A stretch of DNA of 36,537 nucleotides from NCBI GenBank assembly GCA_028293325.1, contig JAQGPA010000123.1, forward strand, positions 1 through 36,537, written 5' to 3'. The stretch comes from Pedosphaera sp. (GTDB taxonomy: Bacteria; Verrucomicrobiota; Verrucomicrobiia; Limisphaerales; Pedosphaeraceae). Made by a program: the position numbers and the translations under genes. Positions 7,144 through 15,552 of this stretch are shown here, one piece after another (within the stretch, counting starts at the first letter, position 1; each line of letters begins with the position of its first letter). The notes below the pieces were generated by a model that worked only from the letters and a program-made list of their open reading frames with translations, did not search any database and was not told the origin of the DNA.

Positions 7144-8295
7144 TTAGCGGGATGAGTCATCGCCAGCTTGGCGTCTTTGGAAGAAATAATAACGACGAAG
7201 AATCTCGAATGCGAGCAGGAGCAGGAGCAGCAGTCCGAGCCACGAGAAAATGTGCCGGGAGCCATGCTTGACCAGCGGTTCGGCCAGAACAATTGGAGCC
7301 GCGTCTTCGACGGTTGGGGTCGTGTTGGTGGCCCGGGCGAGAGGAACATTCGTGGGAGAATGACTGGCTTTCACCGAGGAGCCAGCCAGCGACGTAGTCG
7401 GGACCGAACCAGAGGCCACGCTTCGGCTGGACGCGGGCATGCCTACGGCTGGTTGCGAGGCAGCAGGGGTGGAGGCGGACGATGGGCTGGCAGAGGAACC
7501 GTTAGACTTGGCAGTTGGGCCACTCGGAGGATGGCTTGCGGGAGCTGAGGGAGGAGCCGAGCCGCCTCCGGAGGGGGCACCACCCGATGGATAGTTGGGA
7601 GAGGCCGGGGGTGGACTCCCTACCGATGGCAAAACCAACGCCGGAACGATCGAGCCTTGATTGGCGATCTGCAATCCCATGTTGTTCAGCTCCTCCACCC
7701 GGCCATCCGCGTAGAGAACGTTGCCCTTGAACACATGCAGTTCACTCGTCCAATTGACGCGTGCGCCCGAAGCCAGACTTATAATCGTGCGGGCACCCAC
7801 CGCGGCGTTGGTGATATTGCGATCCCCGGCCAGCAGTGAATTGGGCCGGGAATATTCCGCATTAGCGCTGACAAAATAACTGACGTTGCTGTCCTGCAGA
7901 GAGGGGAAATTCACAGCGACAAACCGGGCATTATCTGATGGACAGACCAGCAGCTTGGGAGCTTGCAATTCGTTCGCCAGAGCCTGGAAGTGATGGTACT
8001 GATAATAAAATTCATCACCGGCTGTTTGGGAAGCCTGGATATACTCGAGACTCCCGCCGAAGTTGGTCGATACTTGCATGGGCAGCCGGCCTTCGTGATC
8101 GTGCAGGAAGAGATGAAAAGCCAGCCCCACCTGTTTAAGGTTGGCCACACATTGGATGCGCTTGGCTTTGGCCTTGGCCTGACTGACGGCGGGCAGGAGC
8201 AGTGAGGCGAGGATTCCGATGATGGCAATCACGACGAGCAACTCCACCAAAGTAAAGGCGCACCTCTTCTTATCGGACCAGGGTAACTTCACCAT
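7144..8295 (-). CDS. Prepilin-like protein with Pro/Ser-rich linker and C-terminal membrane helix (array member 1)
   Basis: 383 residues from ATG 8295, chosen because it gives a compact leader [13 protein letters not shown] before [20 protein letters not shown]; a GTG at 8331 would add 12 residues. The N-terminal 230 residues match the other array members, with H-X9-DG as [12 protein letters not shown]. Unlike them it continues with about 110 residues rich in Pro, Ser, Ala and Gly, then a hydrophobic helix ([18 protein letters not shown], about 349-366) followed by RRYYFFQRR and a short polar tail. A prepilin-like subunit anchored at both ends would be unusual. It heads the array and may tether it to the inner membrane. 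The last point is inference. Confidence 0.85.
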   Translation of the reverse strand: MVKLPWSDKKRCAFTLVELLVVIAIIGILASLLLPAVSQAKAKAKRIQCVANLKQVGLAFHLFLHDHEGRLPMQVSTNFGGSLEYIQASQTAGDEFYYQYHHFQALANELQAPKLLVCPSDNARFVAVNFPSLQDSNVSYFVSANAEYSRPNSLLAGDRNITNAAVGARTIISLASGARVNWTSELHVFKGNVLYADGRVEELNNMGLQIANQGSIVPALVLPSVGSPPPASPNYPSGGAPSGGGSAPPSAPASHPPSGPTAKSNGSSASPSSASTPAASQPAVGMPASSRSVASGSVPTTSLAGSSVKASHSPTNVPLARATNTTPTVEDAAPIVLAEPLVKHGSRHIFSWLGLLLLLLLAFEILRRYYFFQRRQAGDDSSR

Positions 8296-8500
8296 AACGC
8301 AATTTTTAAGCATGAACTGTGCCTGCCACACACATTAAGGAAACAGGTGTGATTGGCGTCCTTGTGAGCCATCATCACACGCTGAATGCGTGAAGTCCAC
8401 CCAATTATAGAGCGAAATTTAGCGGGGACGGACGGGCGGCGGGAAGTTGCCGTGCGCTTTCTGATATTATTTTTCCACCGCAACGCCTAAGCTGAGCCGG
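8296..8500. other. Divergent intergenic region
   Basis: About 200 bp separate the prepilin-like array (leftward) from the TIM-barrel gene (rightward), so promoters for both should lie here. GATATTATTTTT at about 8463-8474 could be an extended -10, but I find no -35 at the right spacing. There is no strong Shine-Dalgarno before ATG 8501. Confidence 0.35.
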
Positions 8501-9313
8501 ATGAAATTCGCCATCTGCAACGAGATTTTCCAGGGTTGGAAACTGGAAGCGGCGATGAGTTACGCGGCCAAAGCCGGCTATGCCGCCATCGAGATTGCCC
8601 CGTTTACACTGGCGAAAAGTGTTGCGGAAATTCCGGCAGTGGAGAGGGAAAAGATTCGTGAGACTGCGGCGCGTGTGGGCATCGCCATTTGCGGCATTCA
8701 TTGGGTAATGGTGCAGGCGGAAGGCATGTATCTGAATCACACCGATGCCGTCGTCCGAAAGCGCACCGCTGAATATTTTTGCGAGGTGGTTGATTTCTGC
8801 GCGGATGTGGGAGGGAAGGTCATCGTGGTTGGTTCACCGAAGCAACGCAACGTGCTGCCGGGAGTCACGGACGAACAAGCCTGGGGCTGGGCGGCAGACA
8901 CCTTTCGCGATTCCGTGAAACGCGCCGAAGCGCGCGGGGTCACGATCTGTCTGGAACCGCTCGCGCCAGTCGAAACAAACTTTATCAACACCGCTGCCGA
9001 GGCCATTCGTTTCGCCCAACAGTTCCGCAGTCCGAACTTCAAAATTATTCTCGACGTAAAGGCAATGTGCTCGGAAGCCAAACCAATTCCGCAAATCATC
9101 CGTGATTCGTGGCCGCACTTCGTCCATTTTCACGCGAACGATAAAAATCTGAAAGGTCCCGGCTTTGGCGAGGTGGATTTTAAACCGATCGCCGCCGCGT
9201 TAAAAGAAGTTGGCTATGACGGTTATGTATCGGTGGAAGTTTTCAAATTTGAAGAAGGCCCGGAAATCATCGCGAGTCGGAGCATCGAATACCTGAAGCG
9301 CACTTTTTGCTGA
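8501..9313 (+). CDS. Sugar phosphate isomerase/epimerase (xylose-isomerase-like TIM barrel)
   Basis: 270 residues, a typical length. It starts MKFAICNEIFQGW and carries the AP-endonuclease-2/xylose-isomerase-like barrel pattern. Candidate metal-binding residues sit at strand ends: Glu152 (ICLEPL), Asp185 (IILDVKAM), His211 (HFHANDKN) and Glu246 (VSVEVF). HANDKNLKGPGFGEVDF is characteristic of the sugar-isomerase members. Members isomerise or epimerise sugars, inositols or hydroxypyruvate with a divalent metal. The exact substrate cannot be read from sequence. It stands alone on the plus strand and ends 4 bp from the convergent unknown gene. Confidence 0.85.
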   Translation: MKFAICNEIFQGWKLEAAMSYAAKAGYAAIEIAPFTLAKSVAEIPAVEREKIRETAARVGIAICGIHWVMVQAEGMYLNHTDAVVRKRTAEYFCEVVDFCADVGGKVIVVGSPKQRNVLPGVTDEQAWGWAADTFRDSVKRAEARGVTICLEPLAPVETNFINTAAEAIRFAQQFRSPNFKIILDVKAMCSEAKPIPQIIRDSWPHFVHFHANDKNLKGPGFGEVDFKPIAAALKEVGYDGYVSVEVFKFEEGPEIIASRSIEYLKRTFC

Positions 9314-9317
9314 GTGG

Positions 9318-10118
9318 TTAACCACCGGACGATTGCCCGATTATGCCTCCGTAGCCGCCGAGGGCATTGCGTGTCAGGCCCAAAAGTTGGCATACCCGAT
9401 ACCAGAAAGCGCCAAAACGGGAGGGCGACCCCACGTTGTAAATTGTCGGCGGGTCCGTCACTTCCAGACGTTTGAGTTCGATGGTTATGCCACCCTCCTG
9501 CCAACGGCGCAAAGTGTGTGCCAAGTCCGGTTGCGCATGGTTTTGGAACCATTGCACCAGAATTACCCGCGAGATGCCGCGGGTGCGCAGGAAAATGGCG
9601 GAGGGAAAATCAGTGGTAAAACTCACGGAGCGGTTATCAAAAGTTTCCGGCTCAGGCGGCTGCCGGCCAACCCGGCGATTTGAATCCAACAAAAAAACCG
9701 GGGGCGCCGCCGCGTGCGGGGCGAGTTGCGCGAGCGTTTCCGTCCCACGCCAAAGGGCATAGAGGATGGGCATCACTTCAACCATGACCGTAGCGTGATC
9801 ACCATGTTCAACCGTCGCGGCCGAATCACGCGGGGCGGCTTTGGGCACGGAGTTGTAAAGTGGCACCAACCGGTAACCGCGCCGGGCCATTTCCAGGCCC
9901 AGGGTCACGCCTTCTTCCCGTGGCAGATCGAGTACCAGGGCAACATTTTGTTCGGCAGGCGGCAGCCAGGAGAGATCTTGCGACAATGCGGATGGCTGGA
10001 ACGGTGGTGGTGGCCCGTCCATAAACGAGAATAGCACTGGTTTCACCCACAGCGACCAGACCGAATCCGGCGGCGCCCAGGTATTGTAAATTACTTCCTT
10101 GGTATTTGGGTTCGGCAT
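9318..10118 (-). CDS. Unknown protein, third gene of ATP-grasp/DUF350 operon
   Basis: 266 residues, no family recognised. Its start has many aromatic residues (YNTWAPPDSVWSLWVKPVLF, about 11-30). The rest looks like a soluble alpha/beta protein (ALVLDLPREEGVTLG, YRLVPLYNSVP, VFLLDSNRR, SRVILVQWFQNH). There is no signal peptide, and one weakly hydrophobic Gly-rich tail. It starts 8 bp after the stop of the ATP-grasp gene, so co-translation and a joint function are likely. A role as substrate provider or partner of the ligase is possible but unsupported by any motif. Confidence 0.7.
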   Translation of the reverse strand: MPNPNTKEVIYNTWAPPDSVWSLWVKPVLFSFMDGPPPPFQPSALSQDLSWLPPAEQNVALVLDLPREEGVTLGLEMARRGYRLVPLYNSVPKAAPRDSAATVEHGDHATVMVEVMPILYALWRGTETLAQLAPHAAAPPVFLLDSNRRVGRQPPEPETFDNRSVSFTTDFPSAIFLRTRGISRVILVQWFQNHAQPDLAHTLRRWQEGGITIELKRLEVTDPPTIYNVGSPSRFGAFWYRVCQLLGLTRNALGGYGGIIGQSSGG

Positions 10119-10126
10119 TGATCACC

Positions 10127-11416
10127 TCATAAAAAATTCTCAACCAGCAAGGCAATATCAATCGCCGCAAAATCAATGAGCTGCCGGGGAGCAACTCGCG
10201 CATACGCTCCCGCCACCTGGCCGTTGATCGTGTAAACGCCGATGCAAGGATAGAGCGGGCCGGCGGGAGTATTCACCGCGAGCGTTTGAAATCTTTTTTG
10301 AGCCACCCAATCCTGAGGCCGTCGTCGCACTTCGCGCGCGACCGACTGCCATTGTTGGGAAGGCAGCAACGAACGGATGCTGACGGTGTCACCGGTATTG
10401 CAGAATGCCGATTTGAGCAGCCAGGTGTCGTCGGTTTCCCATGGAACATCGCGCGGGTCGCGCGTTTCCGGCAAGAGCTTGCGCCAGGCGGGCAAAGGCG
10501 TTTGCAAATCGTCCCATGCCAGCGGAAAACGTTTGCTCTCGGAAATGATGGCTGAACCGGGATTGCCGACCGGCGTGCGGCCGCCGCAGAAAAAATTCGA
10601 CCAACCGCAAGCTTCCGGCAAACGGGCAAGCCATTCTCCCTGGTAAAAACGCACGATGGCCGCGAGCGGTGTGTGCCTTGGGTCGCTAATCATGGAGGCG
10701 ATTCCGTCACGCCATTCAAGCTGCAACGGATTCGCGAGATGGGTTTCATAACCTTGTGCGTTCAAGCGCCGGGCCAGATAAGCCATGATCTGGTGATCTT
10801 CCATGAAGCCGGGCGCTGAAAGCAACGCGATCGCGCCGATTTCGCCCGCCGATTGCGCGAGGGCATCGCACCATGCAGTCACAGGATCGCCCGCGGGCTG
10901 CGCGCCGGCATAATGCGCCGCCAGCAACTGCGTAAAACTGGAAGCTTCGGTGAACCCGCCAGGCACATCGCTGTTGACTTCGGAAATGCGCCAGCCATCA
11001 GTGGTCAAATGAAAATCAAAGCGCATTACCCGCGCGGCCGCACGGGTTGGGCCGGTTCGCTTTGTGCTTTGCAGGATACGGCAAATGGAGCGGGGCAGGC
11101 CGAGGCATTCCAAAAGCTCCGGTGTCCGGAGCAGTTCCGCTTCAGCTGCCAGCGCTTCGGCGGAGAGAGTTTCCGTCATTGCCGCGAGCAAGCGCCAGAC
11201 CGCCGAACGCATGATCAAGGGAAAGTTGGCCAGAGTGCAGACGTCGCCGATTTGAGAATCCCATTTGCAACAGTCGAGCAAGAGATGACGACGCACCGCA
11301 GCGAACGATTCCGCAGGCAGCGGCGCGCCGGCCATCCAAGGTGTGCCATGCGGAGTGCGTTCAGGCTGGCCGTCCGGCAGAACGCTATTTTGCGGAGGTT
11401 GAAAGGTTAATTCCAT
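10127..11416 (-). CDS. Glutathionylspermidine-synthase-like ATP-grasp ligase
   Basis: 429 residues. The block MRFDFHLTTDGWRISEVNSD (131-150) followed by VPGGFTEAS matches the GspS-like ATP-grasp family, which uses ATP to form amide bonds between a carboxylate and an amine or amino acid. A later TWLLKSAFCNTGDTV (about 330) and DWVAQKRF fit the nucleotide and acyl-binding parts. The N-terminal amidase domain of E. coli Gsp is absent, as in the shorter YjfC/YgiC type. The gene overlaps the stop of the DUF350-like gene by 10 bp. In enterobacteria YjfC-type ligases also sit with DUF350 membrane proteins, so the context supports the call. The substrate is unknown; the family name should not be taken as evidence for glutathionylspermidine. 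Confidence 0.85.
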   Translation of the reverse strand: MELTFQPPQNSVLPDGQPERTPHGTPWMAGAPLPAESFAAVRRHLLLDCCKWDSQIGDVCTLANFPLIMRSAVWRLLAAMTETLSAEALAAEAELLRTPELLECLGLPRSICRILQSTKRTGPTRAAARVMRFDFHLTTDGWRISEVNSDVPGGFTEASSFTQLLAAHYAGAQPAGDPVTAWCDALAQSAGEIGAIALLSAPGFMEDHQIMAYLARRLNAQGYETHLANPLQLEWRDGIASMISDPRHTPLAAIVRFYQGEWLARLPEACGWSNFFCGGRTPVGNPGSAIISESKRFPLAWDDLQTPLPAWRKLLPETRDPRDVPWETDDTWLLKSAFCNTGDTVSIRSLLPSQQWQSVAREVRRRPQDWVAQKRFQTLAVNTPAGPLYPCIGVYTINGQVAGAYARVAPRQLIDFAAIDIALLVENFL

Positions 11417-12219
11417 TTTCCGAGATAAAGCACAACTCCCAGCGCAAACAAAAGCGAGGAGGCGGCCGGGATGATTCCGTAGATTCGAACCGAAGGAAAG
11501 GGCCGTTTTAAGCTTGGCTGCAGCCAGCGCTCAGAGAAAGGGAGCAACAAAGTGAGGGCCAGGGCAGGCCAGCCCTCCGCCACGAAATCCCGCATGGTGG
11601 CTTCCGTTGAATGCCAGTCACCGGCCACCGCGCGGCCCAAAATCAGACTCAGCGCCACCAGATAGCCGGCCAGGCGCACGCCGGAAGCCATGTCCCGTTC
11701 CTCGATGATGGCGCGGGTGATATTCGAGAGCCCTTGCAGCAACAACCAAAGCAGCAACAGTGCGGTAGTGGCCAGAAAGCTGGAGAAGATGGTGGTCCAG
11801 ATGGTGGGGCCGGCACCGATATTTCCACCGGCATAAGCCAGCATCACGGCTAACATCCCGCCGGTGACGGCAACGATGGCAGCCGGATTGCGTTGTTCAA
11901 TGGCATCCTCCCGAAGGCTCACGCCGAAGAATAGGAATGATCCGGCGGCAGCCAACATCCAACCCGCCCCCAGAGCCATAAAGAGAATGAGATAGTAGGC
12001 ACTCGAGCGGACGCTACTGTCCGCATAACGAAGCAGCACAAACAGGAGCACCAATAAAGCCGCTGGTGGCGTGAGTTGCAGAGGACGGCGCTGGCGAGTT
12101 GGACAACCCAAGGTAGCGGCCCGCAGTAGACATGCGTAGTAGGCACCGAGCAAGCCAAGCGCAACCACGATGGAAAAAATAAAGACGAAGTGCTCGTCTC
12201 CCGAGGGCTCAGAGTTCAT
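11407..12219 (-). CDS. DUF350-like integral membrane protein
   Basis: 270 residues with about seven or eight hydrophobic segments. Two halves look alike in the manner of DUF350 (YjfL-type) proteins. The GGNIGAGPTIWTTIFSSF segment and LSLILGRAVAGDWHSTEAT (about 190-215) agree with the Gly/Asp-rich pattern of that family. It is the first gene of the operon and its 3' end overlaps the ATP-grasp gene by 10 bp. The DUF350 plus GspS-like pairing is recurrent in bacteria. Its role is unknown; one possibility is transport or membrane display of the ligase product. The call rests on pattern and context together. Confidence 0.7.
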   Translation of the reverse strand: MNSEPSGDEHFVFIFSIVVALGLLGAYYACLLRAATLGCPTRQRRPLQLTPPAALLVLLFVLLRYADSSVRSSAYYLILFMALGAGWMLAAAGSFLFFGVSLREDAIEQRNPAAIVAVTGGMLAVMLAYAGGNIGAGPTIWTTIFSSFLATTALLLLWLLLQGLSNITRAIIEERDMASGVRLAGYLVALSLILGRAVAGDWHSTEATMRDFVAEGWPALALTLLLPFSERWLQPSLKRPFPSVRIYGIIPAASSLLFALGVVLYLGKWN

Positions 12220-12282
12220 TTAAGCGGCAACGACTCCTCGCGAGACACTGCATCCCAAGCGCAATCTTCATGTGATGGAGAG

Positions 12283-12312
12283 TTCCACTTTTACACCACA
12301 TGTAAAGTGGAA
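12283..12312. terminator. Inverted repeat, possible terminator or operator
   Basis: TTCCACTTTTACA, a CCACA spacer, and TGTAAAGTGGAA form a 12-bp stem with one bulged base. It is followed on the plus strand by TTTTAA. It lies between the end of the RND gene (12380) and the start of the DUF350-like gene (12219), both on the minus strand. It could end RND transcription or act as an operator for the downstream operon. On the minus strand the stem is not followed by a T-run, which weakens the terminator reading. Confidence 0.4.
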
Positions 12313-12379
12313 TTTTAACACACTGAATTTGCCGCTGCTGCGAAGCCGAGGTGCAGCGCGGCAAAATCAGAAGCGATGC

Positions 12380-15300
12380 TCAGACGTGCTTGTTGCCGGC
12401 AGTGGCGGGCTGGGCGGCGGGCCGTCCTGGCTGATTATCCACGGCTGGTCGGCGCTGGAAATAACTGGCGAGGTCGCTGAAGAGGGTGTAGACGACCGGA
12501 ATAATGAGCAGCGTGAGGAAGGTGCTGGTGATCATGCCGCCCACGACCGCGACGCCCATGGGACGACGACTTTCTGAACCGGCGCCGAAGCCTATGGCGA
12601 TGGGCAGAATGCCGGCAATGGTGCAGAAGGCGGTCATCAAAATGGGACGAAGGCGGACGATGCCGGCCTGGAACATCGCGGTGCGGGCGTCCATGCCTTT
12701 CTCGCGTTGTTGATTGGCGAATTCGACCAGCAGGATGGAATTTTTTGTCACCAATCCCAGCAGCAAGACCAAACCGATTTCGCTGAAGAGATTGATGTTC
12801 ATGGAAGGAACGCCGGGCAGGCCGAGGTGCGGCAGAAAGTTCAAGAACCAGAGCAGTCCGAAAGCGCCGAGGAAGGCGAGAGGCACGGCGACCATGACGG
12901 TCAAGGGATGGATCAAGCTTTCAAATTGCGCCGCGAGCACCATGTAAATAATGGCGAGGGCCAGGAGCAGGACGAACATGACGTCGCCACTGGCTTCCTT
13001 GAGGTTCCGCGCGTCGCCCGACCATTGGTAACGGAAGCCGGCGGGGAGATCGGCATTCAGGAGCTTCTCAGTGGCCTCCACGGCGGTGCCCATGGGCACG
13101 CCGAGCGGCGTGGCTTCGATGGTGGCACTGCGCGAGCGGTTGTAATGGAAAATGGAACCGGCGGTGGCGCGAGGTTCATAACGGACAACGTTGCTGAGTT
13201 GAATCAGTTTGCCGTCGGTGCCGCGCACATAGAGGCGGTCCAGATCGCCGGGCTTCAAACGCGATGAGCGTTCGAGTTGCACCATGACGAGGTATTCCTT
13301 GCCGCCCAGCTTGATCCGGCTCACGTCGAGCCCGCCGAACAACATCTGCAAGGTGCGGGAGATGTCCTGCACCGAAACGCGCAACGCCGCCGCACGATCG
13401 CGATCGATGGTAATGCGCAACTCGGGTTTGTTCACTTCGAACTTGGCGCGGGCATTGGGTAGGAAGGGGAGGCCGCGAAGTTTGTTGACCAGTTCGCCGG
13501 AGTAACGGTTCAAGGCATCCAGGTCCGAACTTTGCAGCACCAGTTGATACGGTTGATCAAAGCTGAAGCCGATGGCTTTGGGGATTTGGGGAATGCAAAA
13601 AGCCCCTTCAATGTCATTGAAAAAGTGTCCGCCCAGGCCGGTGGGGCCATTGACGATCTCCTGCACGGAACGTTTGCGGGCGTCCTTCAAAGTCATGAAC
13701 ATGAAACCGATATTGGGTTTGCCCGGACCGGATTGGGCCAGGGCTACAGCGGTGAAATAGCTGCTCACCTCGGGCACATCTTTGACGAGACCCTCCATCT
13801 TGCGCATCATGCGGTCGGTGTATTCGCTGGTGGACCCTTCCGGGGCGACGACGATGTTGAACAACTGCCCTTTATCTTCGTCGGGTACAAAGTCGTAATC
13901 CAAAGAGCGGAACAGAATGAGGGTCAGAGCCAGCGAGACGAGGCCAACGCCCACGGTGACGCCGCGATGGCGGAGCGACCATTGGAGGATCCGGCCGTAG
14001 CCATCGGTCATGGACTTGAAGCCACGTTCGAAGGTATTGAAAAGTTTGCCGTGCTTGGTTTGATCGACGGGCTTGAGAATCCGCGCCGACATCATCGGCG
14101 TGAGCGTGAGCGCGACAAAGGCGGAGATGACGACGGAACCGGCGACGGCGACCGCGAATTCAACAAACAGTCGGCCCGTTTGCCCGGTGAGAAATGCGAG
14201 TGGCAAGAAGACCGCGACCAGCGAGAAGGTGATGGCCAGGATGGCGAAGCCGATTTCATCCATCGCCTGGTAAGCGGCCTGCATGGGGGGCACGCCTTCT
14301 TCCACGTGGCGATAGATATTTTCCAGAACGACGATGGCATCATCGACCACCACGCCGATGGCCAGCACGAGAGCGAGCATGGTCAGGATGTTGATGGAAT
14401 AGCCCATGACATTGAGCACCAGGAAAGTGGCGATGATGGAAATGGGGATGGCGACCGCCGGGATGATGGTGGAGCGGATGCTGCGCAAAAAGACAAAGAT
14501 GATGGCGACGACCAGAAGGAAGGCGATGCCCAGCGTCACCCAGACTTCGTTGATCGCCTTCTCCACGAAAACCGATTCATCATAAACCACGAACGCTTCC
14601 ACGCCGGCGGGCAATCCAGGGCGGAGCGCTTCCAATTCCTTTTTGACCTGATGGGCCACATCGATGGTGTTGGCCTTGGATTGCTTGACGACGCCCAGGC
14701 CGACAGCGGCTTTGCCATTGGAGCGGGCGATGGTGTGCTCATCTTCCACGCCCACCCGCGCGTTGCCAATGTCCCGCAGGCGCACCAGATTCGCGCCATC
14801 ACTTTTAATGACCAGGTCATTGTATTCCGGCGCGGTTTTCATTTCGCCCAAGGTTTGAATGCTCATGGTGCGGTCAACATTTTCCACGCGACCGCTGGGC
14901 AGCTCGATATTCTGTTCCTTCAAAGCCTTCTCCACATCGAGGACGGTGACCTGACGCGCGGCCATTTTTTCGGAATCAAGCCAGAGCCGCATCGCAAAGC
15001 GCTTTTCGCCACCGATGACGACGGAAGAGACACCGCTCAAGGTTTGGAGGCGATCCTTGATCTGGTTCTCCGCCAGCGTGGTCAGTTCCAAGGTGGAGAG
15101 GCGGTCGCTGTTGAGGGCGATCCAGAGGACCGGTTGGGCATCTGCCTCCTGTTTGGCGATGATGGGTTCATCGATATCCTTGGGCAACCGGCCACGCACG
15201 CGGGCGACGCGGTCACGAACATCCTGGGCGGCGAGATCAATGTCCCGCGCGAGATTAAATTCCACGGTGATGGTGCTGACCTCTTCGCTGCTTTCGCTGC

Positions 15301-15541
15301 TCAGGGTCTTAATGCCTTCGATACTGTTGATTTCCTCCTCCAACCGTTCCGTGATTTCGGTTTCGATTACGGCGGCACTCGCGCCGCGATAGACCGTGGT
15401 GACCGCGATAATGGGAGGGTCGATGTTCGGCAGTTCGCGCACCGGCAGGCGTTTCAAGCCGATGATGCCAAAGAGAACCAGGGCCAGGCTCATCATCAAG
15501 GTGAGCACCGGCCGTTTAATGCTGATTTGCGGCAAAAACAT
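12380..15541 (-). CDS. RND multidrug efflux pump, inner-membrane transporter
   Basis: 1053 residues, the usual AcrB/MexB length. The N-terminus FLPQISIKRPVLTLMMSLAL is the first transmembrane helix, followed by LPVRELPNIDPPIIAVTT. The two periplasmic loops and twelve helices are in place. The proton-relay Asp pair is D400-D401 in GVVVDDAIVVLENI on helix 4. A FAILAITFSLVAVFLPLAFL stretch and a C-terminal PMGVAVVGGMITSTFLTLLIIPVVY complete the pattern. It works as a trimer exporting drugs or other amphiphiles using the proton gradient, with the adaptor 11 bp upstream and an outer-membrane channel not present here. It is regulated with tetR from the same operon. Family sure, substrates unknown. 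Confidence 0.95.
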   Translation of the reverse strand: MFLPQISIKRPVLTLMMSLALVLFGIIGLKRLPVRELPNIDPPIIAVTTVYRGASAAVIETEITERLEEEINSIEGIKTLSSESSEEVSTITVEFNLARDIDLAAQDVRDRVARVRGRLPKDIDEPIIAKQEADAQPVLWIALNSDRLSTLELTTLAENQIKDRLQTLSGVSSVVIGGEKRFAMRLWLDSEKMAARQVTVLDVEKALKEQNIELPSGRVENVDRTMSIQTLGEMKTAPEYNDLVIKSDGANLVRLRDIGNARVGVEDEHTIARSNGKAAVGLGVVKQSKANTIDVAHQVKKELEALRPGLPAGVEAFVVYDESVFVEKAINEVWVTLGIAFLLVVAIIFVFLRSIRSTIIPAVAIPISIIATFLVLNVMGYSINILTMLALVLAIGVVVDDAIVVLENIYRHVEEGVPPMQAAYQAMDEIGFAILAITFSLVAVFLPLAFLTGQTGRLFVEFAVAVAGSVVISAFVALTLTPMMSARILKPVDQTKHGKLFNTFERGFKSMTDGYGRILQWSLRHRGVTVGVGLVSLALTLILFRSLDYDFVPDEDKGQLFNIVVAPEGSTSEYTDRMMRKMEGLVKDVPEVSSYFTAVALAQSGPGKPNIGFMFMTLKDARKRSVQEIVNGPTGLGGHFFNDIEGAFCIPQIPKAIGFSFDQPYQLVLQSSDLDALNRYSGELVNKLRGLPFLPNARAKFEVNKPELRITIDRDRAAALRVSVQDISRTLQMLFGGLDVSRIKLGGKEYLVMVQLERSSRLKPGDLDRLYVRGTDGKLIQLSNVVRYEPRATAGSIFHYNRSRSATIEATPLGVPMGTAVEATEKLLNADLPAGFRYQWSGDARNLKEASGDVMFVLLLALAIIYMVLAAQFESLIHPLTVMVAVPLAFLGAFGLLWFLNFLPHLGLPGVPSMNINLFSEIGLVLLLGLVTKNSILLVEFANQQREKGMDARTAMFQAGIVRLRPILMTAFCTIAGILPIAIGFGAGSESRRPMGVAVVGGMITSTFLTLLIIPVVYTLFSDLASYFQRRPAVDNQPGRPAAQPATAGNKHV

Positions 15542-15552
15542 AAATGGGCTCC

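Noticed and set aside
8447..8470. TTGCCG...TATTAT as a promoter for the TIM-barrel gene
   Set aside because: The spacer is only 12 bp, too short for a sigma-70 promoter.
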